Below are positions 1-5,545 of a stretch of 5,619 nucleotides of DNA, one piece after another. How positions within the stretch are numbered: position 1 is the first letter of the stretch; every line of letters starts with the position of its first letter. The stretch covers positions 1 to 5,619 of the forward strand of contig JACCWU010000007.1 in NCBI GenBank assembly GCA_013697465.1, read 5' to 3'. The notes under the pieces are model-generated. The model was not told where the DNA came from and ran no database searches. It saw nothing but the letters and a program-made list of their open reading frames with translations. A program made the translations under genes and the position numbers. Source of the DNA: Actinomycetota bacterium. GTDB taxonomy: Bacteria > Actinomycetota > Thermoleophilia > Gaiellales > Gaiellaceae.

Positions 1-138
1 TCCCCAGTCGGGTGACTCGGACGGGTATGAGCCGCGCTTTCGTCACTCATTCCGGGGGAGGGCGAATTTCCTCGGCGCACTCTCGGCACCAGCAGCGCGC
101 GAGCGCGACGACCCGTGCTCGACTCGATGCCGATGAGC

Positions 139-169
139 CCGGGCCTGAAGCGTTGCGCTCCAGGCCCGG
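139..169 (-). terminator. Hairpin after the 67-aa gene, likely terminator
   Basis: An inverted repeat lies 9 nt past the stop codon of the minus-strand 67-aa gene. Arms 139-147 and 161-169 pair perfectly (9 bp). After one A/C mismatch, 149-152 pairs with 156-159, leaving a 3-nt loop (153-155). No T-run follows on the minus strand, so it is not a textbook intrinsic terminator, but GC-rich stems without U-tracts are common at actinobacterial gene ends. The role is inferred from position. Confidence 0.55.
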
Positions 170-178
170 CCTCGGGTC

Positions 179-382
179 CTACAAGAGGATCTGCAGAGCG
201 AGATCGACCGAGCAGCCGCGCTCGAGGAGGTTCACGGCCTCGTGGAGGTCGACGTCGTGGCTCGCAGCGAGCACGAGCGCGCTCTCAGGGTCGTAGCCGG
301 CCCGCTCGAGCGCCTGGTGCCGCCAGTGCTCGATCCGGTCGGTCTCGGTCGCAAAGACGATTTCGAGTTCAGCCGCAGACAT
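179..382 (-). CDS. Small conserved helical protein of unknown function (67 aa)
   Basis: A complete 67-residue ORF with an ATG start at 382-380 and a TAG stop. A Shine-Dalgarno-like GGAAGG (plus positions 391-396) lies 8 nt upstream of the ATG, which fixes the start and is one of the few clear ribosome sites in the window. The protein is short, acidic and probably all-helical, with no signal peptide or membrane segment. It has an RAGYDPESA segment (27-35), a DVDLHEAVNLLERGC segment (43-57) and ends in an LALQILL helix with a single Cys57. I recognise this layout (an aromatic or RAGY turn, then DxDLHxAxxLLxRGC, then a terminal ILL) from small actinobacterial hypothetical proteins, often encoded as stand-alone genes; no function is known to me. 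It is transcribed divergently from the cyclase gene 175 bp away and is followed by a strong hairpin, so it is probably monocistronic. Its reality is fairly secure; its role is unknown. Confidence 0.8.
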   Translation of the reverse strand: MSAAELEIVFATETDRIEHWRHQALERAGYDPESALVLAASHDVDLHEAVNLLERGCSVDLALQILL

Positions 383-436
383 GACGCCGCCCTTCCGCAG
401 TGGGAGGTAGTTGTGTCACTCGCCTATTCGTCCATT

Positions 437-455
437 GGGACGTATCGGTCGTCCC
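437..455. promoter_or_regulatory. Operator-like inverted repeat in the divergent intergenic region
   Basis: GGGACG (437-442) and CGTCCC (450-455) form a perfect 6-bp inverted repeat with a 7-nt spacer (19 bp overall). It lies between the divergent starts of the 67-aa gene (382) and the cyclase gene (558), where a dimeric regulator could act on both. In this GC-rich background a 6-bp repeat can arise by chance, and I could not place convincing -35/-10 boxes around it. The rest of 383-557 shows a run of six G (462-467) and nothing else I can support. Confidence 0.25.
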
Positions 456-557
456 CTTTCTGGGGGGATTGCGTTGCGGGTCCGTAAACGTTCCGTGAGC
501 GTGTCGTCGCCAGGCGCCGATCTCGCCGGTCGCGCACAAACCAGGCAAACTCGTCGC

Positions 558-1671
558 ATGCCGGTCTGCGCCGAGTGCGGCACTGACAACCCCGAGATCG
601 CGAAGTTCTGCCTCGCGTGCGGGTCGCCGCTCGAGAGCGCGCCTCCGCCGCAGGAGTTTCGCAAGGTGGTGACCATCGTCTTCTCGGATCTCAAAGGCTC
701 GACGGCGATGGGCGAGAAGCTCGACCCGGAGTCGGTCCGCGAGGTGATGACCCGCTACTTCGACGCGATGCGCGCCGAGCTCGAACGGCACGGTGGCGTC
801 GTCGAGAAGTTCATCGGCGACGCCGTGATGGCGGTGTTCGGGCTCCCGAAGCTCCATGAGGACGACGCGCTGCGAGCCGTGCGGGCGGCGGCGGGCATGC
901 AACGTGCGCTGCGCGAGATCAACACCGAGCTCGAGCACCGCTGGGGCATCACCCTTGCGAACCGCACCGGCGTCAACACGGGCGAGGTGATCGCGGGCGA
1001 CCCCACGACCGGCCAGCGGCTCGTCACGGGCGACGCGGTGAATGTCGCCGCCCGGCTCGAGCAGGCGGCACCCGCCATGGAGGTGCTACTCGGCGACCTC
1101 ACGTACCAGCTCGTTCGAGATGCGGTCGAGGTAGAGGCGGTCGAGCCGCTCGAGCTCAAAGGGAAGGCGGAGCCAGTCCCCGCCTACCGGCTCATCTCGG
1201 TCGCGGAGACCGGAGAAGGCTGGAAGCGCCGCCAGGATGCCCCGATGGTCGGCCGCACGGATGAGCTCGCGGCGCTCGCAACGACGTTCGAGGACGCTCT
1301 CGCCGAACGGCGCTGCAAGCTCGTCACCGTCATCGGCGATGCCGGAGTCGGCAAGTCCCGGCTGAACGACGAGTTCCTGCGATCCGTCGCGAACCGGGCG
1401 CACGTGCTCCGTGGCCGCTGTCTCTCCTACGGCGAGGGAATCACGTTCTGGCCGCTCGTAGAAGCGGTGCGGCAGGCCGCTTCGATCCGGGAGGACGATC
1501 CTCCGGAAGTCGCACGAGGCAAGCTCGTCTCACTCGCCGGAGAGGGCGACGACAAGGTGGTCGCGAGGGTGGCCGCCGCGATCGGCCTGGAGAGCGAGCA
1601 GTTCGCGATCGACGAGCTCTTCTGGGGTGCGAGGACGCTCTTGGAGACGCTCGCACGACGACATCCATTGG
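558..1671 (+). CDS. 5' part: zinc ribbon, class III adenylate cyclase domain and Walker A of the ATPase
   Basis: Numbering is from ATG 558. A zinc ribbon uses C4/C7 and C18/C21 (CxxC, ten residues, CxxC). The cyclase domain spans about 36-215: VFSDLKGST (41-49) supplies the first metal Asp44, and EKFIGDAVMAVFG (83-95) supplies Lys84, at the purine-selecting position where Lys is typical of ATP-using enzymes, and the second metal Asp88. TGDAVNVAARL (157-167) supplies Asn162 and Arg166, which stabilise the transition state. The family's expected reaction is ATP to cAMP plus pyrophosphate in the cytosol; the position seven before Asn162 is Leu155 rather than the usual Asp or Thr, so ATP preference is not certain. 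The ATPase starts at PMVGRTDEL (229-237), with Walker A GDAGVGKS at 260-267. The frame stays family-like through LLETLAR (361-367), and perhaps RRHPL (367-371). After that it continues open to 3383 but reads the wrong frame of the real C-terminal half, so any product would carry an unrelated tail. Confidence 0.8.
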
Positions 1672-3744
1672 GCGGAGCCCACCTTCCTCGACTTCGTCGA
1701 GCATCTGGTCGACTCGGTGCGGGACGCACCGCTGGTTCTCCTCTGTCCCGCACGCCACGACCTCCTGGAGGCGCGAGCCGACTGGGCTCAGCGGCCCGGA
1801 GCGGCTCGCATCGTGCTCGACGTCCTCGCCCCAGAGGACATGGGGAGGATCGTGGACAACCTGCTGGGCCAAGCGGGCATCGCAGACGCTGCAAGGGCTC
1901 GCATCGTGGCAGCCGCGGACGGAAACCCGCTGTTCGTGGAGCAGATGCTGTCGATGATGATCGACGACGGTCTCCTGCGTTTCGAGGCAGGCAGCTGGAG
2001 CGCGACGTCCGCGCTTTCCGACCTCGCGGTACCGCCGACCATTCAGGCTCTCCTCGCGTCGCGCCTCGACCAGCTCTCCGCAGAGGAGCGCGCGCTCGTC
2101 GAGCCCGCGTCGGTCATCGGTCAGGTCTTTCCGCAAGATGCGCTCGCCGCGCTGGCCCCCGAGCCTCTGCGTCCTCAGGTCTCCGCCCGCCTGACGGAGC
2201 TCACGTCCAAGCAATTCATACGGCCGGACATGTCCGCGATCGACGAGGCCCGGTTCCGGTTCAACCATGCGCTCATCCGCGACGCCGCCTACAACGGGCT
2301 GCTCAAGCGCGCACGAGCCGACTTCCACGAGCGCTTCGTCGCCTGGGCCGACAAGGTCAACAGCGAACGCAACCGATTCGTCGAGTTCGAGGAGATCCTC
2401 GGCTACCACCTGGAACAGGCGCACCAGTACCTCTCAGAGCTCGGGCCGCTCGACGATCGAGGCAAGGAGATCGGGCTCAGCGCCGCTCTGCGCCTGGCCT
2501 CTGCAGGAAAACGAGCGTTCAGCCGCGGAGACATGCCTGCGGCCGCAAACCTGCTCGGGCGGGCGCATCGCCTGTTCCCGGACGAGGACCTGCGCGCCCT
2601 CGAGCTCGCTCCGAGCCTCGGCGAAGCGCTGATGGAGATCGGGGAGTTCGAGTCGGCAAGCGTGCTCCTGGGTCTCGCTGTCGAACAGGCGGGCAAGATC
2701 GAGGAAACCCGACTTTGGGCGGACGCGCTCGTCACGTGGCAGCTCATGCGGCGATTCGTCGCGGACGATCTCGAGCGCTGGGGCGACGACGTCGTCAGAG
2801 AGCTCGGCGAGGTGATTCCGCTGGCCGAGCGCATCTCGGCTCACGCCGAGCTGGCGAAGGCGTGGCGTCTTCTCGGGGTCGTCCACGGATCAGTCTGCCG
2901 CTATCGGGACGCGACGGAGGCTTTGCGGCAGGCGATCGACCACTCCCGGATTGCAGGCGATCAACGGCTCGAGGCGCGCCTGATCGCCGAGTACACGGCC
3001 GGTCTCCGGGACGGGCCCACACGGGTCGACGAGGCCGTCCGCGAGTGCGAGGAGGCGCTGGGACGCGGCCTGCCGGACAGGCAAGCGGAAGCTTTCGTCC
3101 TCTGCTCGCTCGCCCGACTGCGGGGGATGGAGGGCGACTTCGAGCAGGCCCGCGAGCTGGTCGCGCGCGCGGGCCGACTGCGCGACGAGCTCGGCGCGAA
3201 TGTCATCGTCCCGCTGACGTCGCTTCAGTCGAGCCGCCTCGAGACGCTGGCCGGAGATCTCGAGTCAGCGGAGCGCGAGCTTCGACGCGACTACGAGAAG
3301 CTGTCTGCGATCGGCGACAAGTACACGCTCCCGTTCGTTGCGGCCTTGCTCGCACGGACCGTCTACTGGCAGGGCCGCCGTGACGAGGCCGCGGAGTTGC
3401 ACGCCTCCGCTGCCGCGATTGCCGACGACGACGACGTGGAGACGATCGCGATCCTCTGGTGCGTACGCGCACGACTTCTCGCCGACGAGGACGATCTGGT
3501 CGAAGCGGAAAAGGTCGCACGCGATGCGGTGGACCTGGTCCAGGACGTCGACTCTCCGGACCTGCGCGGCGACTGTCTCGTCACACTCGCGGAGATCGTC
3601 GCCGCAGCAGCTCGCCGGGACGAAGCTCGCGAGATCCTCCGGGACGCGCACGATCTCTACACGCTGAAGGGCAACGTCGTCTCAGCCAATCGCACGCTCG
3701 CACGGATCGAGGAGCTCGACGCAGTGGCTCAAGGGAGTGTCTGA
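1627..3744 (+). CDS. 3' part: ATPase second half and TPR/MalT-like helical repeats
   Basis: An ORF with a possible GTG start at 1627. Only the part from DDIHWAEP (ORF residues 11-18, from 1657) belongs to the family; the first ten residues are out-of-frame sequence shared with the 5' part, so this is the remainder of the broken gene rather than an independent one. It continues the ATPase with a core beta strand (APLVLLC, 34-40), an Arg-containing PARHDLLE segment, GNPLFVEQ (99-106, typical of AAA/STAND ATPases of this class), a winged-helix-like ASRLDQLSAEERALVEPASVIG stretch (about 144-165) and FRFNHALIRDAAYNGLL (about 210-226). From about residue 285 to the end it is amphipathic helical pairs rich in Ala, Leu, Glu and Arg, as in TPR or MalT-type superhelices that sense ligands or partners. 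Without Walker A and the Walker B strand, it could not be an active ATPase alone. It ends at TGA 3742-3744, 14 nt before a nested palindrome. Confidence 0.8.
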   Translation: MRGRSWRRSHDDIHWAEPTFLDFVEHLVDSVRDAPLVLLCPARHDLLEARADWAQRPGAARIVLDVLAPEDMGRIVDNLLGQAGIADAARARIVAAADGNPLFVEQMLSMMIDDGLLRFEAGSWSATSALSDLAVPPTIQALLASRLDQLSAEERALVEPASVIGQVFPQDALAALAPEPLRPQVSARLTELTSKQFIRPDMSAIDEARFRFNHALIRDAAYNGLLKRARADFHERFVAWADKVNSERNRFVEFEEILGYHLEQAHQYLSELGPLDDRGKEIGLSAALRLASAGKRAFSRGDMPAAANLLGRAHRLFPDEDLRALELAPSLGEALMEIGEFESASVLLGLAVEQAGKIEETRLWADALVTWQLMRRFVADDLERWGDDVVRELGEVIPLAERISAHAELAKAWRLLGVVHGSVCRYRDATEALRQAIDHSRIAGDQRLEARLIAEYTAGLRDGPTRVDEAVRECEEALGRGLPDRQAEAFVLCSLARLRGMEGDFEQARELVARAGRLRDELGANVIVPLTSLQSSRLETLAGDLESAERELRRDYEKLSAIGDKYTLPFVAALLARTVYWQGRRDEAAELHASAAAIADDDDVETIAILWCVRARLLADEDDLVEAEKVARDAVDLVQDVDSPDLRGDCLVTLAEIVAAAARRDEAREILRDAHDLYTLKGNVVSANRTLARIEELDAVAQGSV

Positions 3745-3757
3745 GAGCTCGCGGAAA

Positions 3758-3851
3758 AGCGATCGCCCGTTCTTAACGCGCGGGATCGAAATCCGCTCGC
3801 GCGGATTTCGATCGCGCGACAATCCAGGGGGCGAGGCGACGGGCGATCGCT
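3758..3851. terminator. Nested palindrome between convergent genes, probable bidirectional terminator
   Basis: Outer arms 3758-3770 and 3839-3851 are a perfect 13-bp inverted repeat that includes the palindrome GCGATCGC in each arm. Inner arms 3784-3796 and 3801-3813 are a second perfect 13-bp repeat with a 4-nt loop. Between them 3777-3781 pairs with 3814-3818 across a GG bulge (3782-3783). The structure fills most of the 123-bp gap between the stop codons of the cyclase gene and the minus-strand secreted-protein gene. Position and symmetry suggest termination of both transcripts, although neither side has a clear T-run. Confidence 0.6.
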
Positions 3852-3867
3852 CTGCGACCGCTCTTGA

Positions 3868-4828
3868 CTAACCCATTCCCCAACCCGGGTCGCCGCCCAG
3901 GCCCTTGACGAGGATCTCCGCGCGCGCGCCTGCGCCGACCGGCACGAGGCTGAGGAGGCACGTGGTCTGGCCCGCCGGGAGTGACCCACTCACGCAGGCA
4001 GGAAGGACGACCTTCGTGAGCGGATTCGGCCCGTCCGGGTAGTTCGGCAGGGAGAAGACCTGCAGGGTCGAGAGCGGTGCGGACAATGACGAGAAGTCGA
4101 TTACGACGGTTGCCGGCGTGTTGGTCAGCGGAAGGCCGGCGAACGAGATCGGGGTGAGGAGCCCCGATGCTCCGGCCGGGTCCTCTCCGACGAACACCCA
4201 GGTGCAGGGAAGGCCGAGGGACGCCGCTGCTGTCGCTCCGCTGATGCTCGTCCTCTGCAGGTCGTGGCCTCCGGTCGGCGGCGTAGAAGCGCTGCCCGTG
4301 CAGCTCCCGGCGCGCGAGGTGTCCGTCGCCGCGAAAACCGCTGTCTGGCCCGTATCCGCCAGCGTATTCACGCCACCTCCGCCGGCTCCAGTTGACCCGT
4401 TGTCGAAGGTCACCGAGCCGTTTGCCGTGTAGCTGGCCGGGGTCGACGGCGCAGTGAATCGCACGAACCGCGTCGCCGACTTGCCCGCCTTGACGTTGCC
4501 GATGTCGCACCGGAACCGGTTGAATCCGGCGGGCGCAGGGGTTGACGGTGAGCAGTTGCTCGAGGTGGGACTCAGCAGCGCGACGGGGAGGTCGAGCGTC
4601 ATCACGACCTTCGTAGCCGTCCCGCTTCCGGGCCCTGAGGCAGCCGAGTACTCACCCTTGACGAACCCCTGCTGCCCCGCTGTGAGGATCGAAGGCTGTA
4701 CGAGGACTTCGAAGCTGTCGCCCGCGCTGCCGGCTTCGGCCGGCTCCAACGACGGCCAGCGCGAGCGCGCACCCGCCCAGGACGAGCACGCTCGCCATCG
4801 AAACACGAACACCGCTGAGTTTCATCAT
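3868..4828 (-). CDS. Secreted beta-sandwich-type protein, signal peptide out of frame (apparent frameshift)
   Basis: Two minus-strand frames join into one exported protein of about 319 residues. From ATG 4828 (or 4825) one frame encodes a classic signal peptide: Lys3 and Arg8, then a hydrophobic core from MASVLVLGG through ALALAVVGA ending in a signal-peptidase-I-like site. An LGGC at 17-20 also resembles a lipobox, so a lipoprotein is possible. That frame then degenerates to Arg-rich sequence. The next frame begins mature-like sequence at AEAGSAGDSFEV and runs to TAG at 3868-3870. The switch lies near 4738-4744 and needs one extra base or two lost. The mature part is Ser/Thr/Gly/Ala-rich with six Cys (possible disulfides) and beta-strand-like blocks; the NRFRCDIGNVKAGKSATRFV region resembles DUF11/CARDB-like surface modules, a weak match by eye. 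The function is unrecognised. The frame also has a GTG at 4812, but that start would lose the signal peptide. A run of seven G abuts the ATG. Confidence 0.7.
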
Positions 4829-4917
4829 GCCCCCCCGCTCGAATCGAATACGCCGCACGGCATCATCGCAGGCTTCGCTCCGGAACACAACGACTTCCCC
4901 CAGGCGGCCAGGGGGGT

Positions 4918-4930
4918 TACGATCGCACCG
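4918..4930 (+). promoter_or_regulatory. Putative -10 box and leaderless start of the cyclic-nucleotide-binding gene
   Basis: TACGAT (4918-4923) matches the actinobacterial -10 pattern TAnnnT and lies exactly 6 nt before the GTG start at 4930, the spacing expected if transcription begins on the start codon. The region that would hold -35 (about 4895-4900) is a poor match. A G-rich run (AGGGGGG, 4910-4916) sits 13 nt upstream of GTG, too far for a good Shine-Dalgarno site. The 101-bp gap 4829-4929 should also hold the promoter of the divergent secreted-protein gene, which I could not place. Confidence 0.4.
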
Positions 4931-5349
4931 TGCGACTGGGCCGGAACGCCAAGATCGACCTGCTGAAGAAGGTTCCACTTTTCGCTGGCTGCTCGAAGTC
5001 CGAGCTGCGCCAGATCGCCTCCTCGACGGACGAAGTAGATCTGCGCGAGGGCTACCTCCTCGTCCGCGAGGGACGTTCGGGCCGCGAGTTCTTCGTCCTC
5101 GTCGACGGCACCGTGCGTGTGTCGAAAGGTGGACGAAAGATCGCCGAGCTCGCAGGCGGCGACTGGTTCGGCGAAATCGCGCTTCTCACCAAGGTCCCGC
5201 GCACGGCCACGGTGACCGCGACGTCTCCCGTACGCGCGCTCGTCCTGACCGACCGTGCCTTTCGCCGCCTGGTCGAGACCATGCCGTCGATTGCGCTGAA
5301 GGTGCTTGCGAGCGTAGGCGACCGGCTCGAGCGCGACTCGAAGAGCTGA
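4930..5349 (+). CDS. Free-standing cyclic-nucleotide-binding domain protein (139 aa)
   Basis: A complete 139-residue protein with a GTG start. It is a single cyclic-nucleotide-binding (CRP-type) beta-roll: an N-terminal helix KIDLLKKVPLFAGCSKSEL (8-26), the beta-roll with GYLLVREGRSGREFFVLVDG (41-60), and a phosphate-binding cassette GDWFGEIALL...PRTATV (77-95). Glu82 and Arg91 occupy the positions that contact the ribose and phosphate of cAMP in this family, so ligand binding looks intact. It ends after one C-terminal helix region (FRRLVETMPSIALKVLASVGDRLE) and has no helix-turn-helix, so it is unlikely to be a DNA-binding CRP/FNR regulator despite what such genes are often called. It could bind a partner protein in a cAMP-dependent way. 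A nucleotide cyclase gene lies 1.2 kb upstream on the same strand, but a minus-strand gene separates the two. The alternative start ATG 4827 is in another frame and gives no domain. Confidence 0.88.
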   Translation: MRLGRNAKIDLLKKVPLFAGCSKSELRQIASSTDEVDLREGYLLVREGRSGREFFVLVDGTVRVSKGGRKIAELAGGDWFGEIALLTKVPRTATVTATSPVRALVLTDRAFRRLVETMPSIALKVLASVGDRLERDSKS

Positions 5350-5353
5350 TCCG

Positions 5354-5368
5354 TTCCGCCGAGCGGAG
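5354..5368 (+). terminator. Short hairpin just after the cyclic-nucleotide-binding gene
   Basis: TCCGC (5355-5359) pairs with GCGGA (5363-5367) around a 3-nt loop, and T5354 can wobble with G5368. The stem starts 5 nt after the TGA at 5347-5349. It is short and has no T-run, so alone it is a weak terminator. The larger palindrome that begins at 5373 may do most of the work. Confidence 0.3.
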
Positions 5369-5372
5369 ACCG

Positions 5373-5536
5373 GATGCTTGATCGGAAATTGGCGCGCAGC
5401 CGGGGACGGTCAAGACCACGCCGGGCGCCGCACGCACGCGTCGTGCAGGCTAGAAGCCTGTGCGCTGCGTGAGGGTGACGATCCGGCGCCGCGTCGTGGC
5501 CGTCATCCGGCCCGCGTGAATTTCCGATCAAGCATC
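5373..5536. repeat. 164-nt rod-like palindrome with perfect 18-bp ends; structured RNA, terminator or MITE-like element
   Basis: GATGCTTGATCGGAAATT (5373-5390) is perfectly repeated in inverse at 5519-5536. Inside, pairing goes on in register: 5393-5396/5513-5516, 5399-5403/5507-5511, 5405-5409/5500-5504, 5416-5420/5495-5499, 5424-5430/5484-5490, and a terminal hairpin 5435-5471 (17 positions per arm, including three G-T wobbles and one mismatch, 3-nt AGA loop). About 64 pairs involve nearly 80% of the bases. There is no ORF in it. It sits between the convergent cyclic-nucleotide-binding gene and the right-edge minus-strand gene. I see no target-site duplication at its ends and only one copy in the window, so a mobile element is not proven. 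Confidence 0.65.
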
Positions 5537-5545
5537 TAGCGCTAG
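5536..5545. repeat. Perfect 10-bp palindrome CTAGCGCTAG over a stop codon
   Basis: CTAGCGCTAG is self-complementary over its full length. It overlaps the last base of the 164-nt palindrome and contains the TAG stop of the right-edge minus-strand gene (5544-5542). CTAG is usually under-represented in bacterial genomes, and here it occurs twice in ten bases. No function can be assigned. Confidence 0.35.

Larger units (their letters stand above)
558..3744 (+). pseudogene. Frameshifted gene: zinc-ribbon class III nucleotide cyclase with STAND-type ATPase and helical repeats
   Basis: Two overlapping ORFs in different frames together give one well-known architecture of about 1,070 residues: an N-terminal zinc ribbon, a class III nucleotide cyclase, an AAA/STAND-type ATPase, and a long helical-repeat C-terminus. 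Frame one carries everything up to the ATPase sensor-1 side of Walker A, and frame two resumes at DDIHWAEP just after the Walker B strand. Neither frame encodes the hydrophobic strand expected before the two Asp, so bases are missing rather than a programmed slip being used. The span is 3,187 nt, one more than a multiple of three, so a loss of 3n+2 bases (or gain of one) explains it. The start is ATG 558, because the zinc ribbon begins three residues later; in-frame codons upstream to 411 encode nothing family-like. No good Shine-Dalgarno site precedes it, and CAAACT at 546-551 could be a -10 box of a leaderless transcript. It may be a true pseudogene or an assembly error; codon use on both sides of the lesion still looks intact, which favours a recent event. 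Confidence 0.8.

Noticed and set aside
1..50. Possible start of a minus-strand gene (ATG at 50-48, reading MSDESAAHTRPSHPTG to the left edge)
   Set aside because: Only 16 codons are visible, with no Shine-Dalgarno site or promoter, and the frame is also open upstream of the ATG. Plausible but not supportable.
2..136. Open plus-strand frame that could be the 3' end of a gene
   Set aside because: Composition is Arg/Ser/Ala-rich with no family signal; in GC-rich DNA a 45-codon open frame is expected by chance.
12..487. Several plus-strand ORFs of 80-95 codons across the 67-aa gene region
   Set aside because: They overlap the well-supported minus-strand gene, are Arg/Ser-rich and have no ribosome site.
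1640..1675. Programmed ribosomal frameshift in the cyclase gene
   Set aside because: No slippery heptamer is seen, and a slip would not supply the missing hydrophobic Walker B strand, which neither frame encodes.
1441..2424. 327-codon minus-strand ORF opposite the cyclase gene
   Set aside because: It is the antisense of the recognised ATPase and repeat coding frame and shows no domain of its own.
4827..5381. 184-codon plus-strand ORF overlapping the cyclic-nucleotide-binding gene
   Set aside because: Arg-rich out-of-frame reading of a clear family member; its ATG overlaps the start of the divergent secreted-protein gene.
5373..5536. Integron attC site
   Set aside because: It has imperfect palindromic character, but I found no RYYYAAC/GTTRRRY core sites at the ends and no integrase or cassette context.
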